Source of the DNA: JAWLGZ01 sp041690635
GTDB taxonomy: Bacteria > Pseudomonadota > Gammaproteobacteria > Thiohalomonadales > Thiohalomonadaceae
Direction of reading: 5' to 3'
Length of the DNA: 64,000 nucleotides
NCBI GenBank assembly: GCA_041690635.1
Contig: JAWLGZ010000006.1
Span: 1 to 64,000, forward strand
In this document: positions 10,442 through 18,019 of the stretch, piece by piece
Position numbering within the stretch: position 1 is the stretch's first letter
How the letters are laid out: each line of letters begins with the position of its first letter
Notes under the pieces: generated by a model
The model's database searches: none
The model's input: the letters and a program-made list of their open reading frames with translations, nothing else
Told to the model about the DNA's origin: nothing
Translations under genes and position numbers: made by a program

Positions 10442-10479
10442 GTTACGACCGGTAACAGCGGGGTGTTTCGAAAGGTAAC
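10442..10479. promoter_or_regulatory. Putative activator sites GTTAC-N5-GTAAC upstream of sigma-54 promoter
   Basis: GTTACGACCGGTAAC (10442-10456) is a perfect 5+5 palindrome. GTTTCGAAAGGTAAC (10465-10479) differs by one base in an arm and lies 23 bases away, about two turns. A further GTTAC is at 10493. The same 15-base design, GTTACGAAAGGTAAC, recurs at 17265-17279 before the kinase operon. The position relative to the -24/-12 element suits enhancer sites of an NtrC-type regulator. Confidence 0.65.
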
Positions 10480-10500
10480 AGGTGTGGGGGGTGTTACGTT

Positions 10501-10701
10501 CGGGACGGCCGGCCCGGACCTCCTGGTCGGTTGTGAGTGATGCTGCGGAGGTCGGCTGGGGGTTCGGTTGGTGGCTTCGTTTGGTGTTGCGGAAGCCATC
10601 CCTGGCGGGGCCTGTGTGGCTTACGGGACGCCCGGCCCGGACCTCCTGTCCGGTCGTGAACCGCGCTGCGAAGGTCCACTGGACCTTCGGTCGCGGTTCA
10701 C
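10501..10701. repeat. Noncoding region with a 58-bp imperfect direct repeat and a long hairpin
   Basis: Positions 10501-10558 and 10624-10681 are similar copies, both beginning CGGGACG.CCGGCCCGGACCTCCT. The second copy runs into a palindrome, 10656-10701, with arms of about 22 bases that reaches the stop codon of the PilZ gene. No T-run follows on the minus strand. I see no credible gene in this stretch. Confidence 0.6.
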
Positions 10702-11447
10702 CCATGTACAAGTCGGCGGCGTTCCAGTTCGATGCGGTGGATGTAACGCTGGATGGCTGCGCTATGGCGGTTCTTCAGATTGATGAACATGCAGCCGAGC
10801 CGGTGTTTCGACTCACCGTCACCGCACTCGAAGCGGTTGCGTATCTGCATGTCGATGGCGATGCCGCCCTCACCCGGCAATTCAAGCCGCACGTCGTGCA
10901 GAACGGTTCCAGGCTCGAGGAGATTGTCGCTGCCGACCGGTGGCTCGAGAATACCGAGTCCTCCGATGCTGATGTCGGCCACACGCGCCTCGATCGGTGT
11001 CCCACCAGGTTCCATGAAGCGCACCTGCAACGGCTGGGCGATCGGTGTGCTGAGCCGGTAGTACTCCCGCCGCTGAATACGGATGATGGAGGGCGGCATG
11101 TTGGCGATGAAGGCCGGCTCTTCCTTGAAGGTATATGGGCCAATGCCGTCAATGCGGAACTGGACCCGAACTTGATTGTGATTGGCCGCGATGACCGCTT
11201 CGCCGGCTTCGATCAGCGCCCGGTTGAGGTTTTCGTCGGGACCGAAATCGAGCAGCATGCGGCCGGATCGGGGATCGATACCGAGCAGGGCGGTGAGGAT
11301 AAAATCGCGCCCGTCGTTGAAATAGGCGGTGATGAGCCGGCTGTTGCGGGCGAGGTCACGCAGAACGCGCCGGATCTCGTTCTGATCGTCGATGCGAAAC
11401 CGCTCGAGATCGACCTGCTCCTCTTCTGAGGGTGCTGCAATTCCCAT
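10698..11447 (-). CDS. YcgR-like PilZ domain protein (c-di-GMP receptor), copy 1
   Basis: A 249-residue protein with a YcgR-type N-terminal barrel (about 15-115, IRRVLRDLARNSRLITAYFNDG) and a C-terminal PilZ domain. The c-di-GMP-binding signature is intact: QRREYYR near residue 124 and DISIGGLG near residue 160. YcgR proteins slow flagellar motors when c-di-GMP is high, but no flagellar genes are visible here. It lies two bases downstream of a paralogue at 11450-12208, so the two form a tandem pair. Confidence 0.9.
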   Translation of the reverse strand: MGIAAPSEEEQVDLERFRIDDQNEIRRVLRDLARNSRLITAYFNDGRDFILTALLGIDPRSGRMLLDFGPDENLNRALIEAGEAVIAANHNQVRVQFRIDGIGPYTFKEEPAFIANMPPSIIRIQRREYYRLSTPIAQPLQVRFMEPGGTPIEARVADISIGGLGILEPPVGSDNLLEPGTVLHDVRLELPGEGGIAIDMQIRNRFECGDGESKHRLGCMFINLKNRHSAAIQRYIHRIELERRRLVHG

Positions 11448-11449
11448 GG

Positions 11450-12208
11450 CTAGTCGTCGGGTGAGGTGGCGCGCTGCTCCACCTGTAGTTTGTTGATGAA
11501 ACGCTGAAGAACCACGTTCTTGTCCGGCGTCACGCCGCGGAAGGCGCAGCCGATTCTTCGTACCTCCCTGCCGTCCCGCAGCCGGAACTTGCTCCAGTAG
11601 CGGATCTCCACATCAATTGCGAGGTCCTGCTCCGGCAGCTTCAGCACGCACCCCTCGATGGTCCGTGGCGGGTCCACCTGGAACTGGAGCGAGCGATCGA
11701 TGAGCCCGATTCCGCCGATGCTGATATCCACCGCCTCCAGGTCCCAGTCGTGATTCTCCTCGGAGACCCGGCAGACGATCGGATTGAGCATTGGCGCGGG
11801 AACCCTGAAGAACTCGCGCCGCTGCAGGCGAAAGACGCCGTCGGGCAGTGGAGCGGCGAACACGGGTTGCTGCTGGAACTTGGCGCGCTTCAGATCGGAT
11901 ATGGCGAAGCGGATGGTGACGTTGTCGTGCTTGGTCACGCAGATAATCCGGTCGGCCGCGGTGGCCCACTGGTTGACTGTGTCGTCCGGGCCGTGGTCGA
12001 GGACCACCAGATCCCGGTCGGGGAGGACGCCAAGTACGGCGGTCAGCAGGTAGCTGCTTCCCTCGTTGAAGTAACCGGTGATGATGTCCGGCTTCCGGCT
12101 CAGTTCACGCAAAACGTGAATGATGTCGGGACGGGAGCGAAGAACATACTGCTCCTGTTCATAGGGGACCGACAGTTCGGTTTTTTCTGCGTTGGTGTAA
12201 TCAGGCAT
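11450..12208 (-). CDS. YcgR-like PilZ domain protein (c-di-GMP receptor), copy 2
   Basis: A 252-residue paralogue of the next gene with the same architecture. The N-terminal barrel includes IIHVLRELSRKPDIITGYFNEGS. PilZ motifs are LQRREFFR (near 128) and DISIGGIG (near 163). The two proteins are divergent but collinear, suggesting an old duplication. Both should bind c-di-GMP. The gene is separated by about 110 bases from the 144-residue protein upstream, so it may be read through from the kinase operon or have its own promoter. Confidence 0.9.
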   Translation of the reverse strand: MPDYTNAEKTELSVPYEQEQYVLRSRPDIIHVLRELSRKPDIITGYFNEGSSYLLTAVLGVLPDRDLVVLDHGPDDTVNQWATAADRIICVTKHDNVTIRFAISDLKRAKFQQQPVFAAPLPDGVFRLQRREFFRVPAPMLNPIVCRVSEENHDWDLEAVDISIGGIGLIDRSLQFQVDPPRTIEGCVLKLPEQDLAIDVEIRYWSKFRLRDGREVRRIGCAFRGVTPDKNVVLQRFINKLQVEQRATSPDD

Positions 12209-12321
12209 TACGCTGAGTCGGGCGTTGTACCGGTAAGGTCAAGTATTGTAACGGCATACGGGTCGTTACTGTAGCCGGGCTGACATCTTCAGGAGATATC
12301 AATAAGACACCGGTGTACCGT

Positions 12322-12756
12322 TCACCCAAACAGCTTACGCCACCAGCGCCGCCGGTTTTCGGGAGGTGCCGACGTTTCGAGCCGGCTGGGCGGCAGGCGT
12401 GAGATGACCCAGCCGGGGAGGGGCGGTGGGCCGAAACCGGGGCCGCAGACGCTGCCGAGGTTGTTGGGGTCGTAGACCTTCACCAGCGTCGGTTGCTCCG
12501 GGTTGTCGACATAAACGATGCCGCAGTAGGACTCGTCGTGCTCGCGGCGCAGCAGGGCGTCGAGCTCCGCCAGCATTTCACTGAAGCGCACGGGATCGAG
12601 CGATTCGACCGGCGGGTCCTCGCCGACCGCATAGAGGTACCAGCCGTCGGCATCGGTGCGCAGCCGCGCCCACAAGGCGTCCAGTTCCTCCCACCGCAGG
12701 CAGCCCCGGAAATAGCCCCGGAAGCGGGACATGAACTCGGATTCGTTGGTACTCAT
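12322..12756 (-). CDS. Unknown protein coupled to the acetate response regulator
   Basis: I do not recognise this 144-residue protein. It is acidic and soluble in its first 80 residues (CLRWEELDALWARLRTDADGWYLYAVGEDPP), continues with CGIVYVDNPEQPTLVKVYDPNNLG, then has a proline-rich segment and ends in a basic, tryptophan-rich tail (RRRWWRKLFG). No signal peptide or catalytic motif is visible. Its ATG overlaps the stop of the sigma-54 response regulator by one base, so it is co-translated with the two-component pair and may modulate it. Confidence 0.7.
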   Translation of the reverse strand: MSTNESEFMSRFRGYFRGCLRWEELDALWARLRTDADGWYLYAVGEDPPVESLDPVRFSEMLAELDALLRREHDESYCGIVYVDNPEQPTLVKVYDPNNLGSVCGPGFGPPPLPGWVISRLPPSRLETSAPPENRRRWWRKLFG

Positions 12757-14099
12757 CAGCCGGTCTTTCTCCGCGGTATGTCAAGTCGCTGACGCTTCTC
12801 CCACAGGGTCTTGCGGCTGATGCCGAGCCGCCGCGCCAGTTCTGTTTCGGTCATCTGGCCTTCGTTTTCCCGCACGAACTGGGCGAAGTAGGCGTCCAGT
12901 GAGAGTGGCTCTTCCGTGTCACCCGGCGGTGTGCCGCCCGGGAGCGGTCCACTGCCCGCAATTGGCAGCAAGTCGGCGCTGATTTCCCGCTTCTCGGCCA
13001 AAATGACTGCGCGTTCGATGACATTTTCCAGTTCACGTACATTGCCGGGCCAGTGGTACGTATGCAGCCGCTCCAGCGCACTTCGATCGAATGCCATCGA
13101 CGGCCGGTTGAGTCGGGTGCAGCTCTTCTCCAGCAGTACCCGGGCCAGCTCCTCGACATCCTCCTGCCGCTCGCGCAACGGCGGCAGACGGATCTCCATC
13201 ACGTGCAACCGGTAGTAGAGGTCGGCGCGGAAGCGGCCCTCCGCCACCCACTGCTCCAGATCGCGGTGCGTAGCCGCTACCACCCGCACATCCACCTGTC
13301 GTGACTGGGTGGAACCGACTCTGCGGATTTCCCCCTCCTCGATCACGCGCAGCAGCCGCGCCTGGGCGTCTGCGGGCAGTTCGCCGATCTCGTCGAGAAA
13401 CAGGGTTCCCCCAGCGGCCGCCTCCACCAGTCCGCGGTGCCGCTCCACGGCTCCTGTGAACGCCCCCTTCTCATGGCCGAACAGCTCCGACTCGATCAGC
13501 CCCTCGGGGATGGCGGCGCAGTTGACCGCGATGATGGGTGCATCGCACCGGGGACTGGTCTCATGGACTGCCCGGGCCACCAACTCCTTGCCGGTGCCCG
13601 ACTCCCCCATGATCAGTACGGTGGTGTCGGTGGGCGCCACCTTGCGGATGCGATCGAACACCTCCCGCATTGCCGCACAACGACCGATCATGCCCGAAAC
13701 CGGATAGCTGCGGGAGAGGTCCGACTTGAGCGCTTCGGCCTGGCGGGCGCGGGTCTGCTGTTTGAGTATGCGCTCGACCAGGATCAGCATCTCGTCATGG
13801 TCGAACGGCTTGGCGATGTAGTCCACAGCGCCCAGTTTCATCGACTCCACCGCCGAGTTGACGCTGGCGTAGCTGGTCATGATCAGAACCGGGACATCCA
13901 CCGCCCGGGGGATGATTTCGGTGCCGGGGGCGCCCGGCAGGCGCAGGTCCGTGATAACGAGATCGAAATTGCGCAGCGGCAGGGCCGCCGCCTCCTGCAC
14001 CGAACCCGCTTCGGTCACCCCATAACCATTGCGCTCCAGCAGTCGGCGCAGGGCAGAGCGGATGATGGGCTCATCCTCGACGATCAGTATCTGGCTCAT
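12756..14099 (-). CDS. NtrC-family sigma-54 response regulator
   Basis: The 447-residue protein has a receiver domain (1-120) with acidic pair ED at 8-9 and phospho-acceptor Asp51 in LVITDLRLPG. The AAA+ domain has Walker A GESGTGKE, the sigma-54-contact loop GAFTGA, Walker B GGTLFLDEIGEL and the R-finger region. The C-terminal Fis-type HTH reads TETELARRLGISRKTLWEKRQRL. It overlaps the kinase gene by four bases (ATGA), so the two form one two-component pair. Likely targets are the palindromes at 10442-10479 and 17265-17279. Acetate regulators of the CrbR/ErdR type are LuxR-like, so an NtrC-type partner is different. Confidence 0.95.
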   Translation of the reverse strand: MSQILIVEDEPIIRSALRRLLERNGYGVTEAGSVQEAAALPLRNFDLVITDLRLPGAPGTEIIPRAVDVPVLIMTSYASVNSAVESMKLGAVDYIAKPFDHDEMLILVERILKQQTRARQAEALKSDLSRSYPVSGMIGRCAAMREVFDRIRKVAPTDTTVLIMGESGTGKELVARAVHETSPRCDAPIIAVNCAAIPEGLIESELFGHEKGAFTGAVERHRGLVEAAAGGTLFLDEIGELPADAQARLLRVIEEGEIRRVGSTQSRQVDVRVVAATHRDLEQWVAEGRFRADLYYRLHVMEIRLPPLRERQEDVEELARVLLEKSCTRLNRPSMAFDRSALERLHTYHWPGNVRELENVIERAVILAEKREISADLLPIAGSGPLPGGTPPGDTEEPLSLDAYFAQFVRENEGQMTETELARRLGISRKTLWEKRQRLDIPRRKTG

Positions 14100-17059
14100 G
14101 CGGACTCCTGTGCGGCGCGGCTGCGCGCCAGCTCATCCAGTTCCATCGGCAACCGGACGGTGACCCGTGTGCCCGCGTGCGGAGCGCTGCGGATGGTAAC
14201 TGTGCCGGAGTGTTCCTGGATGATGTTGTACACCAGCGGCAGTCCGAGTCCTGTGCCCTCGCCCGGCTCCTTGGTGGTGAAAAAGGGTTCGAACACCTGA
14301 TCCAGATCGTCCGGATCAATGCCCGCCCCCTCATCGATCACCTCCACCGCCGCCATCTCGCCCTCTACATACCCCTCCACCCGGATCCGATCCCCCGGCC
14401 GGGAGGCATCGCAGGCATTGGAGAGCAGATTGACGAACACCTGTATCAGACGCTGCCGATCGCCATGGGTAAACAACTCCGGCGGGCAGGTGTTGGTGAA
14501 GTCGAGCTGCTTGCCGGCGTGGCTCAGGCACACGAGCCGGATTGCCTCTTCGGCGCAGTGGGCCAATTCCACACGCATCGGCGGCTGATCCCCGAGCCGC
14601 CCGCTGTGGCTGTAGCCGACCAGCGACTGCACGATGGTGGTTATCCGTTCGGTCTGTTGCAGGATCTGGCGCAGGCTTTCGCGGCGGAACTCCGGATCGT
14701 CGTCCTCGTGAAGCAGGTTCTGCGACAGGCAGGCGATGCCCGTGACCGGATTACCCACCTCGTGGGCGACCCCGGCGGCCAGTCGGCCGATGGAGGCGAG
14801 CCGGCCGCTGTGGGCGAGTTCGCTCTCGAGAATGTGCAGATCGGTGAGGTCCTCCACCAGTACCACCGTACCGCCACCGGCCCGAACACCGGGTACCCCG
14901 GCGCCTTCGATCGCCGCCTTATGCAGATTTAACACCCGCAGGCGCCCGGCCACTTTCACCTTGACCTTGCGCAGGTTCTGCTCGTCGGTATCCAGAAAGC
15001 TGCCCAGCAGCCCCGACCAGGGGTGCGGCAGATCGGTGAGCGGCTGGTCGACCACCTCCAACTCCTCGAGCCCGGAGATGGCGGCCATCGCCTGATTCCA
15101 GCTCACCACCTCAAGATCGGGACCGATGGAGCAGACACCGAGCGGCAGATCATGGAGCACCTGCCGGTGGTAGCGGCGCAACGTGTCCAGTTCAGCCGCC
15201 AGTCCCTTGAGCTCCGTGCGCGATGCCTCAAGATGTTGCTCCACCAGGCGCATGCTGGCGGCCAGGGCGGTACGGGCACCGGGATTGAGCTGCACCCGAT
15301 CGTCCACGATCAGACGGGCCAGCATCGGCCCCACCAGCCCGGAGAGATTGCGTTCGATCCGCTCGCGCAGGCGGCGCAGTTCGGTGGGCCTTTGTTCACT
15401 CGCGTCCAGTTCCAGATCGGCGAGGGCGCGGGCCACCTCGTGATCCGCCATTTCGGGGCCGGTGATCAGGGCGAGCTGGTCACGGATCTGTTCGGTGGAG
15501 ATCGCCGTGAGGACGCCGGTTGGCGGCGTGAGCGGGTCGCGGCAGCAGGCTTGGGCCGCTTCCTCCTCGGCCGGACTGGGTTTCGTCAGTAGCGAGCCCA
15601 CCACGAACAGTACACCGTTGATGCTGAGCGTCCAGAAGGTTGCCGCACCCCAGGTTTCGCCGGCGATGAGCGGGGGAAAACCGCTCTCCAGAAAGCCGGA
15701 GCGCTCCAGCAGGGGAAGCAGCAGGGTGACCGCCCAGGTGAGTGCACCGCCGGCAAGTCCCAGCAGAAACCCGGTGCGGGTGGCGCGCCGCCAATAGAGC
15801 ATGCCGACGACGCCAGGCAGGAACTGGGCAACGGCCACAAACGAGATCAGCCCCAACTGTACCAGCTGCTGGTTGTGCTCCAGGACCAGATAGAAGCCGT
15901 AGCCGGCGGCGATGATGATGGCGATGAGTACCCGCCGCCCCCACAGCAGCCAACGGTAAATATCGGTTTCCGGTGTGAGCCGGGGCGGGAAGCTGGCCGG
16001 CAGCACCAGATGGTTCATGCACATGGCGGCGAGCGCCAGGGTGGCCACGATCATCATGGCACTGGCCGCGGACACGCCGCCGAGAAAGGTGAGCACCGGC
16101 AGGATGGGCGTGCCGCTGTGCAGGGTGATGCCGAGCACGTAGAAATCGGCGGGGGTGTCCGGGACCAGCATTCCGCCGGCCCAGAGAATGGGGGGGATGG
16201 CGAGATTGAGCAGCAGCAGGAACAGCGGAAACGCCCAGCTCGCCGTATCGAGCGAACGGCTGTCCATGTTCTCCGTGAAGGCCATGTGGAACTGGCGCGG
16301 CAGCAGGAAAGCGGCGGCAAAGGCGAGTAGTAGCAGGCTTCCCCAGGGGCCTTCACGCACCGGCTCATAGAGTGCGGCCAGCGCCTCCGGATGGTCGGCT
16401 AGCCAGGTGTCCATGCCGCCGATACCCCCGAACACCCCGAATACCGCGAACAACCCCACAGCGATCAGCGCCATCACCTTCACCAGTGACTCGAAGGCGA
16501 TCGCCACTACCAGACCCTCATGCTTTTCGCGCGGTGAAATGTGGCGCGCGCCAAACAGAATGGCGAACAGGATCAGGGTGAGACAGAAGCCGAGGGCGAT
16601 CAGGTCGGGCGGCGCCTCGCGGGTGAGCACTCGCAACGACTCGGTGACCGCCCGAATCTGCAGGGCGATATACGGCAGTGAGCCGGCCAGCATGAACAAG
16701 GTGACCAGCACTCCCGCCAGCTGGCTCTGATAGCGGAAGGCGAACAGGTCGGCCAGGGAGGCGAGCTGGTACTCGCGGGTGAGGCGCAGGATGGGTTTCA
16801 GCAGCACCGGCGTCAGTACGAAGGCGAGGGTGACACCGAGATAGATGGTCAGGAATTGGTAGCCATGGGTCTGGGCGAAGCCGACACTGCCGTAAAAGCT
16901 CCATGAGGTGGCGTAGACGCCGAGGGAGAGGGCGTAGGTGGCGGGGTGGCGGGCCAGCTTCGAAGGCAGCCAGCCGCGATCGGCGGCATAGGCGATAAGA
17001 AAGAGGATGAGAAGGTAGGCGACCGCAGCCGAGAAGAGCTGCCAGAGTTCAAAGCTCAT
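14096..17059 (-). CDS. SSS-type membrane histidine kinase (acetate/small-molecule sensing)
   Basis: A 987-residue fusion. Residues 1 to about 500 form a sodium:solute symporter-like module with about 13 helices (SWSFYGSVGFAQTHGYQFLTIY). A linker follows, then a PAS segment (QVLHDLPLGVCSIGPDLEVVSWNQAM) and a HisKA domain with SGRLASIGRLAAGVAHEVGNPV, whose histidine is the phosphorylation site. The C-terminal ATPase has N box NLLSNACDA, G1 DEGAGID and G2 GTGLGLPLV. This resembles CrbS/MxtR kinases that control acs. Transport may itself be sensed. It overlaps the small membrane protein gene upstream by 11 bases and the regulator by 4. Confidence 0.95.
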   Translation of the reverse strand: MSFELWQLFSAAVAYLLILFLIAYAADRGWLPSKLARHPATYALSLGVYATSWSFYGSVGFAQTHGYQFLTIYLGVTLAFVLTPVLLKPILRLTREYQLASLADLFAFRYQSQLAGVLVTLFMLAGSLPYIALQIRAVTESLRVLTREAPPDLIALGFCLTLILFAILFGARHISPREKHEGLVVAIAFESLVKVMALIAVGLFAVFGVFGGIGGMDTWLADHPEALAALYEPVREGPWGSLLLLAFAAAFLLPRQFHMAFTENMDSRSLDTASWAFPLFLLLLNLAIPPILWAGGMLVPDTPADFYVLGITLHSGTPILPVLTFLGGVSAASAMMIVATLALAAMCMNHLVLPASFPPRLTPETDIYRWLLWGRRVLIAIIIAAGYGFYLVLEHNQQLVQLGLISFVAVAQFLPGVVGMLYWRRATRTGFLLGLAGGALTWAVTLLLPLLERSGFLESGFPPLIAGETWGAATFWTLSINGVLFVVGSLLTKPSPAEEEAAQACCRDPLTPPTGVLTAISTEQIRDQLALITGPEMADHEVARALADLELDASEQRPTELRRLRERIERNLSGLVGPMLARLIVDDRVQLNPGARTALAASMRLVEQHLEASRTELKGLAAELDTLRRYHRQVLHDLPLGVCSIGPDLEVVSWNQAMAAISGLEELEVVDQPLTDLPHPWSGLLGSFLDTDEQNLRKVKVKVAGRLRVLNLHKAAIEGAGVPGVRAGGGTVVLVEDLTDLHILESELAHSGRLASIGRLAAGVAHEVGNPVTGIACLSQNLLHEDDDPEFRRESLRQILQQTERITTIVQSLVGYSHSGRLGDQPPMRVELAHCAEEAIRLVCLSHAGKQLDFTNTCPPELFTHGDRQRLIQVFVNLLSNACDASRPGDRIRVEGYVEGEMAAVEVIDEGAGIDPDDLDQVFEPFFTTKEPGEGTGLGLPLVYNIIQEHSGTVTIRSAPHAGTRVTVRLPMELDELARSRAAQESA

Positions 17060-17243
17060 GCCGGCCCCGCCGCCGTTGCAGCCAGAAGGTGAGGCCGATG
17101 ATTACACCCCAGACCAGATAGGGCGCCAGCCAATGACTGTCGTCCGCCGCCCACCACTCCACCAGCGGCGACACGAGCAGAAACAGCGCCAGCAGAAAGA
17201 GCAGGACGACGCGATCGAGGGGGCGATCACTCTCCGGAAGCAT
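17049..17243 (-). CDS. Small membrane protein preceding the SSS kinase
   Basis: A 64-residue protein with two hydrophobic stretches (RVVLLFLLALFLLVSPLVEWW and WLAPYLVWGVIIGLTFWL) and a basic end (QRRRGRHEL). Small proteins of this form often precede SSS-type kinases, and its stop overlaps the kinase start by 11 bases, so it is likely translated. It could be an accessory of the kinase membrane domain. The ATG follows a CCGGAG-free leader, so translation may be weak. Confidence 0.7.
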   Translation of the reverse strand: MLPESDRPLDRVVLLFLLALFLLVSPLVEWWAADDSHWLAPYLVWGVIIGLTFWLQRRRGRHEL

Positions 17244-17264
17244 CGGCGCAGCTTAGCAGGAAGC

Positions 17265-17279
17265 GTTACGAAAGGTAAC
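17265..17279. promoter_or_regulatory. Palindrome GTTACGAAAGGTAAC before the kinase operon
   Basis: Perfect 5-base arms with a 5-base centre, 22 bases upstream of the first gene of the sensor operon. It is the same motif as at 10442-10479. A weak -35/-10 pair (TTACCT, 17 bases, TAAGCT) overlaps it on the minus strand, so binding here could autoregulate the operon. Confidence 0.55.
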
Positions 17280-17284
17280 AGGCT

Positions 17285-17385
17285 GGGGCTAGGGGCTAGG
17301 GGCTAGGGGCCAGGGGCCAGGGGCCAGGGGCCAGGGGCCAGGGGCCAGGGGCTAGGGGCTAGGGGCTAGGGGCCAGGGGCTAGGG
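17285..17385. repeat. Heptanucleotide array (GGGGCTA/GGGGCCA)n
   Basis: About fourteen 7-base units, a mixture of GGGGCTA and GGGGCCA, lie between the kinase operon and the cNMP gene. Units in the opposite orientation (TAGCCCC) occur at 17437-17469 directly after the cNMP stop codon, so the two blocks can pair into a long hairpin. Confidence 0.95.
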
Positions 17386-17436
17386 ATCGGAGTATGTCGG
17401 TCCTTTTCCTCAATACTCGTCGCGCAGCGATTCATT

Positions 17437-17469
17437 CCCTAGCCCCTGATCACTAGCCCCTAGCCCCTG
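17437..17469. repeat. Inverted TAGCCCC units facing the 17285 array
   Basis: Three TAGCCCC units with short TGATCAC-type interruptions abut the stop codon of the cNMP gene. They are the reverse complement of the larger array 50 bases away and may form the 3' end structure of that gene's message. Confidence 0.85.
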
Positions 17470-17470
17470 A

Positions 17471-17983
17471 TTACTGCAAGTAATCAATCAGTTGCCCCGA
17501 GGTCTGGCGCAAACGGTGGCTGAGAAGCTGGGCAATCTTGAGCAGCACCTTGAGGCCGAGCCGGGGGTGATCCTCGTTGATGCGCTCCAGGTGGTACTTG
17601 GTCAGCAGCAGAAGAACCGCCTCGGTGCGGGTGACCACGGTCGCCGAGTGGGGCAGTTCGTCAATGAGGGACATCTCGCCCACCGTCTTGCCGGCGCGCA
17701 CGGTGGTCAGCAGCTTCGGCGGCGTATCCGGGTCCACCTCCTTGAGGACGTCCAGCTTACCCTCGACCAGGATACAGAGGTAGCTGTCCCGTCGGCCCTC
17801 GCTAAATACCGTGGTGCCCTTGGGCGCGCGGTATGCCTGGGTGTAGTTGGCGAGCAGCTCGATCTCCTTGCGGCCGAAGTCGCTGAACAACTGGATCTCT
17901 TCCAGCATCCCGCACAGCTGCTCCTTGAAGCTGTCACCGAAGCCTATCTGTTCAAGTCCGTCGAGCTGTAGCTCTTCACTCAT
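17471..17983 (-). CDS. Cyclic nucleotide-binding domain protein without HTH
   Basis: A 170-residue protein: a cNMP-binding barrel (about 30-145) with FSEGRRDSYLCILVEGKLDVL and the phosphate-cassette-like VGEMSLIDELPHSATVVTRTEAVLLLL, then a C-terminal helix (LGLKVLLKIAQLLSHRLRQTSGQLIDYLQ). It lacks the DNA-binding domain of Crp/Fnr, so it is not a classical transcription factor. The cassette lacks the full R-A motif of cAMP receptors in exact form, so the ligand is uncertain. It follows the gluQ gene on the same strand with a 36-base gap. Confidence 0.85.
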   Translation of the reverse strand: MSEELQLDGLEQIGFGDSFKEQLCGMLEEIQLFSDFGRKEIELLANYTQAYRAPKGTTVFSEGRRDSYLCILVEGKLDVLKEVDPDTPPKLLTTVRAGKTVGEMSLIDELPHSATVVTRTEAVLLLLTKYHLERINEDHPRLGLKVLLKIAQLLSHRLRQTSGQLIDYLQ

Positions 17984-18019
17984 GGGAAATTCTTGGCCGG
18001 GACATGGGGAGCTCGGATT

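Noticed and set aside
17455..17480. Further GTTAC-type operator near 17472
   Set aside because: ATTACTGCAAGTAAT is palindromic but lies within the last codons of the cNMP gene and differs from the operator arms.
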